Of a stretch of DNA of 23,900 bases, positions 1 through 7,635 are shown in pieces. Each line of letters begins with the position of its first letter. Position 1 is the stretch's first letter. A model generated the notes under the pieces. The model worked only from the letters and a program-made list of their open reading frames with translations. It made no database searches and was not told where the DNA came from. The stretch covers positions 1 to 23,900 of the forward strand of contig JBDHXH010000040.1 of assembly GCA_039810605.1 (NCBI GenBank), written 5' to 3'. The translations under genes were made by a program, and so were the position numbers. This DNA comes from JAGPCH01 sp039810605. GTDB taxonomy: Bacteria; Bacteroidota; Ignavibacteria; Tepidaquicellales; Tepidaquicellaceae.

Positions 1-971
1 CCGTGACTAAAGATTGTATGTTTGATCTCGCCTCTGTCACAAAGGTTGTCGCCACTACAACTGCTATTATGCAACTCTATGATAGGAACATGATTGACAT
101 CCATGCACGTGTTTCTGACTTCATTCCTGAATTTGCAAATAACGGAAAGGAGGATATTACCATACTGAATCTTCTGCTTCATAATTCCGGACTCAAAGCA
201 TTTGTACCCTTTTATCAAACTATGTCTTCCCGTGAAGAGGTTTTGAATTATATTTATAACATTGATCTTGAATACGGCACGGGCACTAAAACAGTTTACA
301 GCGATCTTAATGCAATTCTACTGGGAATAATAGTTGAAAGAGTTTCCGGAATGAAACTCGATGAATATTGCAGGAAGAATATTTTTGAAACTCTTGGAAT
401 GAACAACACAACTTTTGTTCCGGGTGAAGAACTAAAGAGCAAAATACTCCCTACGGAAAATGATACCTATTGGAGGCACAGATTGCTTCAGGGAGAAGTT
501 CATGACGAATCTGCATCATTGCTGGGAGGTGTTTCGGGAAATGCAGGACTTTTCTCCAACGCTGAAGATCTGTACAAGTTTATGAGGATGATGTTGAACA
601 AAGGGGATTATTATAATCCTTATTCAAGAGGATTGAAAGAAGAAAAGTTTTTTGATGCATTCACTGTGAACAAATTCACGACACGATACTCGGACGTTCC
701 TTATGAAAACTCACGGGCTTTAGGATGGGACACAAAACCCGTTCAGAAGTCAGCCAACAGAATTCCCTGCGGAGAATTAATTTCCGAAAATTGTTTTGGA
801 CATACGGGGTTCACGGGCACAAGCGTATGGTGCGACAGGGATAGAATACTGATCATAATTTTTCTGACAAACAGAATTTATCCGTCGAGAGACAATCATG
901 GAATCAGTGAAGTAAGACCTGACGTTTACAATGCGTCAATCAGATGTGCCGCCGGAACAGGACAGCAGTGA
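1..971 (+). CDS. Serine hydrolase, beta-lactamase/class C PBP family (5' partial)
   Basis: This is the C-terminal part of a gene that runs off the left edge; the reading frame (codons from base 3) is open at the start, so the true start lies upstream. About 322 residues are visible. The SxxK nucleophile motif reads SVTK at visible residues 11-14 inside FDLASVTK, a YSD triad follows about residue 100, and an HTG box near residue 267 (GHTGFTG) completes the beta-lactamase/penicillin-binding fold. The C-terminal LTNRIYPSRDN segment is typical of the branch often fused to, or adjacent to, GH3 beta-N-acetylhexosaminidases (NagZ-like) in cell-wall recycling. A GH3-hydrolase fusion is therefore possible but cannot be seen here. 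The likely location is periplasm or cell envelope. Exact substrate is unknown (muropeptide amidase, DD-peptidase or esterase). The next gene starts 45 bases downstream. Confidence 0.85.
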   Translation, partial: VTKDCMFDLASVTKVVATTTAIMQLYDRNMIDIHARVSDFIPEFANNGKEDITILNLLLHNSGLKAFVPFYQTMSSREEVLNYIYNIDLEYGTGTKTVYSDLNAILLGIIVERVSGMKLDEYCRKNIFETLGMNNTTFVPGEELKSKILPTENDTYWRHRLLQGEVHDESASLLGGVSGNAGLFSNAEDLYKFMRMMLNKGDYYNPYSRGLKEEKFFDAFTVNKFTTRYSDVPYENSRALGWDTKPVQKSANRIPCGELISENCFGHTGFTGTSVWCDRDRILIIIFLTNRIYPSRDNHGISEVRPDVYNASIRCAAGTGQQ

Positions 972-1015
972 TTTTGAAATTGTTCGATAAAAAAAAAAAT
1001 AAAAATAATATTAAA

Positions 1016-2575
1016 ATGAAATTACCGAAATTCAGGAATGAACCTTATACAGATTTCTCAAAGAAGAAAAACAAGCAGGAATTTGAAAAGGCTCTTTCGA
1101 AAGTAAGAGCGAGGTTTGGCAAGGAATATCCTGTTACATTAGGCGGAGAGAAATTTACGACAGAGAAGAAACTTGTTTCATATAACCCTTCCCGGAAAGA
1201 TGAAGTAGTAGGAACATTTCAAAGGGCTACAGCAGAGATGGCAATCAAGGCAATCGAGATTGCGAATAATGTCTTCAACGAATGGAAAGATATTCCTGCA
1301 AAGACTCGTGCGAAGTATCTTATAGAAGCAGCAAAGAAAATGAGGAAGAGGAAGCATGAATTTTCCGCGATGATGGTTTATGAAGTTGGCAAGAATTGGG
1401 CTGAAGCAGACGGAGACACAGCCGAAGCAATTGATTTCATGGAGTTTTATGCGAGAGAGATGCTTCGTTATGACAAAGGGATGCCGGTTGTTAATTATCC
1501 GGGAGAAAAAAATAAATGCGAATATATTCCGCTTGGAGTTGGAGTAGTGATTCCCCCCTGGAATTTTCCGCTAGCAATACTCGTAGGAATGACAACTGCG
1601 GCAATCGTAACCGGAAACACAGTTGTATTAAAACCGTCAAGCGACTCCCCTGCCATTGCCCGAATGTTTTTTGAATTGCTGGAGGAGATAAAACTTCCAA
1701 AAGGTGTGGTGAACTTTGTAACAGGTGATGGAAGCGTAATTGGTGACCTGTTGATTACAAACCCGCTCACACGATTCATTTCATTCACAGGCTCTATGGA
1801 TGTAGGGCTTCGTATAAATGAACTTGCAGCAAAGAAACAACCTTCGCAAATCTGGATTAAGCGAGTAGTCGCGGAGATGGGTGGAAAGGATGCAATTGTT
1901 GTTGATTCGGAATTGAATAGTTTTGATGAAGCTGTCAGAGGAACGGTTCAGGCAGCTTTCGGATTTCAGGGACAAAAATGTTCTGCGTGTTCAAGAGTGA
2001 TAGTTGATGAGAAGATTTACGATAAGTTTTGCGATGCTCTTATTGAAGAAACAAAAAAACTTAAAATCGGAAGCACCGATGAAAATCCTAATGTTGGTCC
2101 TGTAATTAATGAAAGATCAAAGGCGAGCATCATCGGCTACATAAAGAAAGCGATTGACGAAGGGGGAAAACTGATTTACGGAGGAATGGAATTAGGTAAC
2201 GAGGGATACTTCATACAACCAACAATAATTAAAGACGTTGAAAGGGATGCGACTATTGCGCAGGAAGAAATATTCGGACCCGTTCTTGCTGTAATTAAAT
2301 CAAAGAACTTTGACGACGGACTGAAGATTGCAAACAATACTATTTACGGACTAACAGGAGGAGTATTTACGAAGAACAAGAAGAAATTGCAAAAAGCCGA
2401 AAAGGAATTCTTTGTAGGTAATCTGTATCTTAACCGCAAATGCACCGGAGCGCTTGTAGGCGTTCATCCCTTTGGCGGATTTAATATGAGCGGCACGGAT
2501 TCAAAAGCCGGAGGAAAAGATTATCTGGGTTTGTTCATGCAGGCAAAATCTATTTCACAAAAAATAAAGAAATAA
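1016..2575 (+). CDS. pruA: L-glutamate gamma-semialdehyde (1-pyrroline-5-carboxylate) dehydrogenase, RocA-type
   Basis: Oxidises glutamate-gamma-semialdehyde to glutamate with NAD+, the second step of proline and arginine/ornithine breakdown, in the cytosol. The 519-residue protein is the standalone RocA type, not the PutA fusion, and matches that family along its length. The aldehyde dehydrogenase signatures are present: PPWNFPLAI near residue 180, FTGS before the active site, general-base Glu287 in VAEMGGKDA, nucleophile Cys322 in GQKCSA, and EEIFGPV near 420. The C-terminal NRKCTGALVG and GGFNMSGTDSKAGG segments are characteristic of P5C dehydrogenases. I chose ATG 1016, giving a RocA-like N-terminus. 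An in-frame start at 944 would add 24 residues encoded by the end of the previous gene and an A-rich leader (eleven A at 989-999). No proline dehydrogenase gene is in the window. Confidence 0.93.
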   Translation: MKLPKFRNEPYTDFSKKKNKQEFEKALSKVRARFGKEYPVTLGGEKFTTEKKLVSYNPSRKDEVVGTFQRATAEMAIKAIEIANNVFNEWKDIPAKTRAKYLIEAAKKMRKRKHEFSAMMVYEVGKNWAEADGDTAEAIDFMEFYAREMLRYDKGMPVVNYPGEKNKCEYIPLGVGVVIPPWNFPLAILVGMTTAAIVTGNTVVLKPSSDSPAIARMFFELLEEIKLPKGVVNFVTGDGSVIGDLLITNPLTRFISFTGSMDVGLRINELAAKKQPSQIWIKRVVAEMGGKDAIVVDSELNSFDEAVRGTVQAAFGFQGQKCSACSRVIVDEKIYDKFCDALIEETKKLKIGSTDENPNVGPVINERSKASIIGYIKKAIDEGGKLIYGGMELGNEGYFIQPTIIKDVERDATIAQEEIFGPVLAVIKSKNFDDGLKIANNTIYGLTGGVFTKNKKKLQKAEKEFFVGNLYLNRKCTGALVGVHPFGGFNMSGTDSKAGGKDYLGLFMQAKSISQKIKK

Positions 2576-2609
2576 TTTATTCACTTCCAAATAGGAAGCT
2601 AAAGACAAG

Positions 2610-2858
2610 ATGCATATTTCATATAGAGTTTTACTCGTGTTCATACTGCTGATTATTGCCGGATGCGGGAAGAGCGAACTTGAGATGGAAAAAGAAAGAT
2701 TAAGGCGCGAGGCCGATGCCCTAAGAAGAAAGATTGATACAACACAGTCAAAAATTGATTCGGCAAGGAAAGAAATGGATTCTTTAACATACAGGGTAAA
2801 AAAGGATTCGGCAATTGTGGATTCATTAGTGAAAAAACTTACACCATTCAAAAAATAA
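2610..2858 (+). CDS. Small coiled-coil lipoprotein (hypothetical)
   Basis: An 82-residue protein I cannot assign to a named family. The first 18 residues form a hydrophobic signal (YRVLLVFILLIIAG) followed by Cys19 in the lipobox IAGC, so a type II signal peptide and lipid anchoring are likely. Residues 20-78 are almost entirely charged helix (repeated E/K/R with spaced L, I, V), predicting one long coiled coil; the mature part contains a repeated D-S-(I/A)-(R/V)-like pattern. It resembles short periplasmic spacer lipoproteins of the Lpp kind in architecture only, not in sequence. It sits 34 bases after pruA and ends 4 bases before the sucC start, so it is probably co-transcribed with both. 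Confidence 0.75.
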   Translation: MHISYRVLLVFILLIIAGCGKSELEMEKERLRREADALRRKIDTTQSKIDSARKEMDSLTYRVKKDSAIVDSLVKKLTPFKK

Positions 2859-2862
2859 TTAA

Positions 2863-4083
2863 ATGAAAATACACGAGTATCAGGCAAAAGATCTTCTGGG
2901 AAAATTTGGAGTGCCGGTTCAAAGGGGCATTGCAATAAAGAAACTGGAAGAGTTTGACGCTGCAGTCGGCAAGTTAAAGGAAAACGGCGTTTCACAGTTT
3001 GTGGTTAAATCACAGATACATGCCGGAGGCAGAGGCAAGGGAAAGGTTTTTAGCAAGAACAACCGGGATGAGTTAGTAGTAGAAGGAGGAGTTAAGTTTG
3101 TCGGAGGAGATATTCAGAAGGCATCGGATTATGCGCGGCAGCTTCTCGGAAATATTCTGGTAACACATCAGACGGGCAGCGACGGAAAGGAAGTTCAGAC
3201 ACTTTTCATTGCCGAAGGAATTGATTATCAGAAAGAATTATATCTCGGAATCTTGCTGGACAGATCGGTTTCTAAGAATGTCATAATGGCATCTACCGAA
3301 GGCGGAGTTGAGATTGAAAAAGTTGCTGAAGAAACTCCCGAGAAAATAATTAAGGTCTGGGTTGAGCCGGAATCGGGACTTCTGTCATTTCAAGCGCGTG
3401 AACTTGCTTTCGGGTTAGGGCTCACAGGAAATGTATTCAAAGATTTTGTGAAGTTCATTACACAGCTTTACAAAGCTTATGAAGAGCTTGACGCATCGTT
3501 GATAGAAATCAATCCCCTTGTCATTACAAACGATGAGAAAGTGCTTGCGCTGGATGCTAAAGTTACTCTCGATGACAATTCATTTTTTAAGCACAAAGAA
3601 TTTGCTGATCTTCGCGACAAGAATGAGGAGGATCCTCTGGAGATTGAAGCGTCAAAGTATAATCTGAATTACATTAAGCTCGATGGGAATGTCGGATGTA
3701 TGGTAAACGGTGCGGGGCTTGCGATGGCAACAATGGATCTGATAAAACTGGCCGGCGGCTCACCTGCCAATTTTCTTGATGTTGGGGGAACAGCAACTCC
3801 GGAGACTGTTGAGAATGGATTCAGAATAATCTTATCGGACAAAAATGTAAAGGCAATCCTGATAAATATATTCGGCGGAATTGTAAGGTGTGATCGCGTT
3901 GCAACGGGAGTCATCCAGGCAGCAAGAAACATCAGCATACCTGTTCCTGTCGTTGTAAGACTTCAAGGAACAAATGCAATCGAGGCGAAGCAATTACTTG
4001 ATAAGTCCGGATTGAATCTTATTTCTGCAGTTACTCTTGAAGATGCCGCAGAAAAAGTTACGGAAGCAATTGCCGGCAAGTAA
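2863..4083 (+). CDS. sucC: Succinyl-CoA synthetase (ADP-forming) subunit beta
   Basis: Beta subunit of succinate-CoA ligase: succinyl-CoA + ADP + Pi to succinate + CoA + ATP in the TCA cycle, acting with a SucD alpha subunit. The 406 residues start with the family hallmark MKIHEYQAKDLL. An ATP-grasp domain follows with HAGGRGKGK at residues 53-61, IEINPLV for metal/nucleotide binding and LALDAKVTLDD just after. The C-terminal CoA-ligase domain has VGCMVNGAGLAMATMD, the NFLDVGGTA loop and INIFGGIVRCD. It is slightly longer than the roughly 388 residues of E. coli SucC. The gene lies 4 bases after the lipoprotein gene. No sucD is present, so the alpha subunit must be encoded elsewhere. Its position after the glutamate-forming dehydrogenase fits flow of glutamate carbon through 2-oxoglutarate into this step. 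Confidence 0.96.
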   Translation: MKIHEYQAKDLLGKFGVPVQRGIAIKKLEEFDAAVGKLKENGVSQFVVKSQIHAGGRGKGKVFSKNNRDELVVEGGVKFVGGDIQKASDYARQLLGNILVTHQTGSDGKEVQTLFIAEGIDYQKELYLGILLDRSVSKNVIMASTEGGVEIEKVAEETPEKIIKVWVEPESGLLSFQARELAFGLGLTGNVFKDFVKFITQLYKAYEELDASLIEINPLVITNDEKVLALDAKVTLDDNSFFKHKEFADLRDKNEEDPLEIEASKYNLNYIKLDGNVGCMVNGAGLAMATMDLIKLAGGSPANFLDVGGTATPETVENGFRIILSDKNVKAILINIFGGIVRCDRVATGVIQAARNISIPVPVVVRLQGTNAIEAKQLLDKSGLNLISAVTLEDAAEKVTEAIAGK

Positions 4084-4115
4084 AAAATTTCTCTTATAAA
4101 AATCATAAAAAAAAT

Positions 4116-5201
4116 TTGAGCAAGGAAATCCTAACCAAGAGCGAAGTTTCTCTAAACGGAAAGAAACTCGGCTATCAAAAAATAAGTGATTCATATTCGT
4201 TTACTTATGATGACATTTCGTTGCTGCCGAATCAGATTTCAGAAATTGAGCATCGCGCAGAATGCGATACGAGCGTAGATTTCCTCGGGATAAAGTTATC
4301 ATTGCCGGTAATCGGCTCCCCGATGAACACTGTGGTCGGAGGCAAAATGGCAAAGGCTCTTGCCGAATTGAAATGCCTCGGAATCATGCACAGGTTTAAT
4401 TCAATTGAAGAGCAGATAAAGGAAATGTCAGACAATGGTCTTCCCGATACCGAATATAAATCTGCTGCAATAGGAATTAATAAGAACGCCGATATTGAAC
4501 GAATTGTCAAACTCGCCGACTTTGGAATAAAAATAATTTGCATTGACGTTGCCAACGGCGGATCTAAGATGATAGAAGATTTTTTTAGCAGCATTCAAGA
4601 CATAGTCACGCGCTACAAACTAAAGATAATTGCGGGCAATGTTGCAAGTTACGAAACCACAGAATTCCTGATTCATGCGGGTGTAGATGCAATAAGAGTC
4701 GGAATTGGAAACGGTGCGATGTGTTCCACATCAGTAAAATCGGGAATAGGCATAGGACAGGTTGATGCAATAATCAGATCACTTGAAGCACGAAACAATC
4801 TCGGCAGCAATGTAAAGATTATTGCAGACGGAGGAATAAACACTCCCGGAGCAATGTGCAAGGCACTTGCGCTCGGATGTGATGCTGTGATGTTTGGAAG
4901 GATACTTGCAGGCACGGAAGAGTCGCCCGGCGAAGTTCTCAAATATAACAATCAGCGCTGGAAAAAATATTGCGGCAGCGCTTCGTTTGCCGTAAAACAG
5001 GATAAGAAGAATTACATCGAAGGAGAAGAGTCTCTTGTACCTTACAAGGGCGACGTTTCTAAAATCATTAGAGAGTATAAGGAGGGTCTGCAGTCATCAA
5101 TGAGCTATCTGAACTCAAGGACAATTGAAGAGTTTCAACACAAGGCATCATTTGTGAAACTGACAAGCAATTCATTTAACGAGAGGAAACCCCAGCTTTA
5201 A
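4116..5201 (+). CDS. guaC: GMP reductase-like protein (IMPDH/GMPR family, no CBS domains)
   Basis: A TIM-barrel purine enzyme of the IMP dehydrogenase/GMP reductase family; best guess is NADPH-dependent reduction of GMP to IMP. It has 361 residues and lacks the CBS pair that canonical IMPDH carries after the first strand. Visible motifs are YDDISLLP near the N-terminus, SPMNTVV, the catalytic loop GIGNGAMCST with Cys203 and Thr205, and ADGGINTPG for phosphate binding. The flap region reads NYIEGEE (Glu302) then VPYKGDV, resembling the AEGK/phosphate segment of GuaC and lacking the Arg-Tyr dyad of IMPDH. The loop differs from the usual CTTRK (here CSTSVK). The only usable start in range is TTG at 4116; the first in-frame ATG lies well inside the barrel. 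It follows sucC by 32 bases. IMPDH activity is the alternative. Confidence 0.8.
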   Translation: MSKEILTKSEVSLNGKKLGYQKISDSYSFTYDDISLLPNQISEIEHRAECDTSVDFLGIKLSLPVIGSPMNTVVGGKMAKALAELKCLGIMHRFNSIEEQIKEMSDNGLPDTEYKSAAIGINKNADIERIVKLADFGIKIICIDVANGGSKMIEDFFSSIQDIVTRYKLKIIAGNVASYETTEFLIHAGVDAIRVGIGNGAMCSTSVKSGIGIGQVDAIIRSLEARNNLGSNVKIIADGGINTPGAMCKALALGCDAVMFGRILAGTEESPGEVLKYNNQRWKKYCGSASFAVKQDKKNYIEGEESLVPYKGDVSKIIREYKEGLQSSMSYLNSRTIEEFQHKASFVKLTSNSFNERKPQL

Positions 5202-5249
5202 TGTATCTAAGCTATTGTTCCGCAGCATTACATTGTCTGTGTCATTACT

Positions 5250-5266
5250 AAATTAAAATTTAATTT
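5250..5266. repeat. AT-only inverted repeat between guaC-like gene and gatB
   Basis: Arms AAATTAAA (5250-5257) and TTTAATTT (5259-5266) are perfect complements around a single A, followed by a T-rich run (5263-5280). The stem contains no G or C, so it is at best a weak terminator or a bent AT-rich promoter element. It lies in the 118-base gap after the guaC-like gene, the longest gap in the plus-strand run, where a new transcript for gatB could begin. No convincing -35/-10 pair was identified. Confidence 0.3.
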
Positions 5267-5319
5267 TTAATTTTGTTTTTTAGCATCAAAAAATATTTCC
5301 GGGTAATTTTTCAGACAGC

Positions 5320-6795
5320 TTGACAGAAGTTTATTCAAAATATGAACCTGTAATCGGTCTGGAAGTCCATGCGCAGATGAAAACGAAGTCGAAGGCATTT
5401 TGTAAATGCCCGGCAGATTTTCATTCATCGCCGAATTCAAATGTTTGTCCGGTATGTCTCGGCTATCCCGGGACGCTTCCAGTTTTGAATAAAGAGCTCG
5501 TTGATTTTACATTGCGCATGGGACTTGCAACTAATTGCAGAATAAGGGAGACATCAATATTTGCAAGGAAAAATTATTTTTATCCTGATTTGTCAAAGGG
5601 ATATCAGATTACACAATATGAGACACCAATCTGTCATGAAGGACATCTCGATATCAGACTGAAGAATAGCACTGAAAAGAGAATTGGAATAACGCGCATT
5701 CATATTGAAGAGGATGCAGGCAAATCAATCCATGACTTCCATGAAGATGATTCGCTTGTTGATTTTAACAGGTGCGGTGTGCCACTGATTGAAATTGTCA
5801 GCGAGCCTGACATTAATTCGACAGAAGAGGCTCATGAATATTTGGCAAAGATTAAGCAGACTCTTGTATATCTTGGCATCAATGACGGCAATCTCGAAGA
5901 AGGTTCAATGCGATGCGATGCTAATGTGAGTGTAAGGCTGAAGGGAGCAATAGAATTCGGAACGAGGACGGAAATTAAAAATCTGAATTCATTCAAGAAT
6001 GTTGCCGATGCAATCGAATCGGAAATAAAGAGGCAAATTGATCTGATTGAGACCGGAGGAAAAGTATCCTATAATACGATGACATATAACGCTAAAGATA
6101 AGACTACATTTGCTACGAGAACAAAGGAGGAAGCCCACGATTACAGATATTTTCCGGAGCCGGATCTTGTCAAAGTGATTGTAGATAAAGATTGGATTGA
6201 GAAGGTCAGGAAAGAACTTCCGGAATTTCCTGCTGAAAAGAAAAAAAGATTCATCAGCCGGTATTCAATTTCAGAAATTGATGCTGAAGAAGTGACGCAG
6301 GAAAGAGACTTTGCGGATTATTTTGAGTCTGCAGCAGCGGCGACAGAAATTAAAAACGAAAAGACATACAGACTTATCGCAGGCATGCTGCGAACTGAAG
6401 TCAAGAGAGTAATGAATGAAAGAAAGATTGATATAGGTGCATTTCCCGTTCCGGCAAAGATAATTGCATTGATATGCGACTCCGCTTCTGCAAATAAGAT
6501 TAGCGTTACTGCTTCGAAGGCAATTTTCGGCAAAGTGCTTGAGGGAAACACCGAAGAAGAACAAAGAGAGATTTTTTTGCGTGAAGAAAATTCATTGTCG
6601 CAGGTTTCAGATGATGCCGAAATTGAGAACGTTGTCAGGAAGATTCTGCAGGACAATCCAAATGAAGTCCGGCGTTACAAAATCGGCGAGAAGAAGCTCG
6701 CAGGATTCTTTGTGGGCAAGATAATGCAGGCAAGCAAAGGAAAGGCAAATCCAAAGATAGTAAATGAAATATTAATCAGAGAACTCGAATTATAG
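5320..6795 (+). CDS. gatB: Asp-tRNA(Asn)/Glu-tRNA(Gln) amidotransferase subunit B
   Basis: Subunit B of GatCAB, which binds misacylated Glu-tRNA(Gln) or Asp-tRNA(Asn), phosphorylates the acyl group and accepts ammonia from GatA. The 491-residue length fits the family (about 475-490). Recognisable blocks are YEPVIGLEVHAQ at residues 8-19, four zinc-site cysteines C28, C30, C43 and C46 (FCKCP ... VCPVCLG), ARKNYFYPDLSKGYQ, IHIEEDAGKS, FNRCGVPLIEIVSEPD, SMRCDANVSVR, EIKNLNSFKNV and DYRYFPEPDL. The C-terminal GatB/YqeY tail ends in PKIVNEIL. TTG 5320 is the only plausible start because an in-frame stop lies at 5281 and the conserved N-terminus begins just after the start. gatA and gatC are not in the window. 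tpiA starts 5 bases later, implying one transcript. Confidence 0.96.
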   Translation: MTEVYSKYEPVIGLEVHAQMKTKSKAFCKCPADFHSSPNSNVCPVCLGYPGTLPVLNKELVDFTLRMGLATNCRIRETSIFARKNYFYPDLSKGYQITQYETPICHEGHLDIRLKNSTEKRIGITRIHIEEDAGKSIHDFHEDDSLVDFNRCGVPLIEIVSEPDINSTEEAHEYLAKIKQTLVYLGINDGNLEEGSMRCDANVSVRLKGAIEFGTRTEIKNLNSFKNVADAIESEIKRQIDLIETGGKVSYNTMTYNAKDKTTFATRTKEEAHDYRYFPEPDLVKVIVDKDWIEKVRKELPEFPAEKKKRFISRYSISEIDAEEVTQERDFADYFESAAAATEIKNEKTYRLIAGMLRTEVKRVMNERKIDIGAFPVPAKIIALICDSASANKISVTASKAIFGKVLEGNTEEEQREIFLREENSLSQVSDDAEIENVVRKILQDNPNEVRRYKIGEKKLAGFFVGKIMQASKGKANPKIVNEILIRELEL

Positions 6796-6800
6796 ACCGA

Positions 6801-7577
6801 ATGAATCGCAGAAAATTAATTGCAGGCAACTGGAAAATGAATCTGACGCACAAAGAAGCAGAAGATTTGTCCCGACATTTAGTCGGAAGCATCAAGAATG
6901 AGTATCTTGCAAAAGTTGAAACAGTACTTTGTCCCCCATACACTGCGCTTGAATCTGTGGGAAGAGTTGTTTCACGAAGCGGGTTAAAACTTGGAGCTCA
7001 AAATTTATATTTTGAAAATGATGGAGCATTTACCGGAGAAATTTCTGCAAGGATGCTGAAAGAACTCGGATGCGAATACGTAATCATAGGACACAGTGAA
7101 AGAAGAAAATTTCTTCATGAGACAAACAAGGTGATTAACAGCAAGATTAAGAAGGCAATAGAATTTGACATCAAGCCTATTCTTTGTGTCGGTGAAACAT
7201 TTCAGGAGCGCGAAGATGAAATTTTTGAGGGAGTTGTTGATGAACAGCTATCAGATGCGCTGGAAGGAATCAGTATGACCGATATGAGAAAACTTGTAAT
7301 TGCCTATGAGCCTGTATGGGCAATAGGAACCGGGCTTTGTGCAACAACGGATCAGGCAAGTTCAATGCATATATTCATTGCGAATGTTGTCACACGTCTT
7401 TATGACAGTGAGACAGCGGACAAGCTTATTATTTTGTATGGCGGAAGTGTAAATTCAAAGAATGCGGCTGAAATCCTTTCGGCTGAAAGGGTTGACGGAG
7501 CTTTGGTCGGTGGAGCAAGTCTGAAAGCGGACCAGTTCACTCAAATTGTGCAATGCGCATTTGAAATCTCGAAGTAA
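6801..7577 (+). CDS. tpiA: Triose-phosphate isomerase
   Basis: Interconverts dihydroxyacetone phosphate and glyceraldehyde 3-phosphate in glycolysis and gluconeogenesis. The protein has 258 residues, the normal size, and a full (beta/alpha)8 set of signatures: AGNWKMN with the substrate lysine near residue 13, the electrophile His98 in IIGHSERR, the catalytic base Glu170 in AYEPVWAIGTG followed by the flexible loop, and the phosphate-binding LYGGSVN and GALVGGASL. Nothing is missing. It starts 5 bases after the gatB stop, so it is almost certainly co-transcribed with gatB. Confidence 0.97.
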   Translation: MNRRKLIAGNWKMNLTHKEAEDLSRHLVGSIKNEYLAKVETVLCPPYTALESVGRVVSRSGLKLGAQNLYFENDGAFTGEISARMLKELGCEYVIIGHSERRKFLHETNKVINSKIKKAIEFDIKPILCVGETFQEREDEIFEGVVDEQLSDALEGISMTDMRKLVIAYEPVWAIGTGLCATTDQASSMHIFIANVVTRLYDSETADKLIILYGGSVNSKNAAEILSAERVDGALVGGASLKADQFTQIVQCAFEISK

Positions 7578-7603
7578 TATTTTTGAATTGGTCAAATGAA
7601 AAC

Positions 7604-7631
7604 TAAAAAATAATATTTAAAAAATAATATT
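7604..7631 (+). repeat. Perfect 14-bp tandem duplication before the thiolase start
   Basis: TAAAAAATAATATT occurs at 7604-7617 and again directly at 7618-7631, ending four bases before the thiolase ATG (7636). The copies are identical. The unit is pure A/T and resembles the A-rich leader before pruA (991-1015). It may be a slipped-strand duplication that alters promoter spacing or leader length, or may simply reflect the low complexity of the leader. Confidence 0.7.
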
Positions 7632-7635
7632 GAAG

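Noticed and set aside
989..999. Run of eleven A as a possible frameshift joining the two first genes
   Set aside because: Both genes are complete at this junction by family comparison, with a proper stop at 969-971 and a proper start at 1016, so no frameshift is needed.
944..1015. Longer N-terminus for the RocA-type dehydrogenase
   Set aside because: The 24 extra residues are encoded by the tail of the upstream gene and a poly-A leader and have no match to the family; ATG 1016 gives the normal 519-residue length.
2555..2995. Minus-strand 146-codon frame over the lipoprotein and sucC start
   Set aside because: It runs antisense to sucC and the lipoprotein gene, has no recognisable motif, and its composition is that of a shadow frame.
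5250..5280. Intrinsic terminator after the guaC-like gene
   Set aside because: The stem is only A/T pairs around a single-base centre and would be too weak; recorded only as a repeat.
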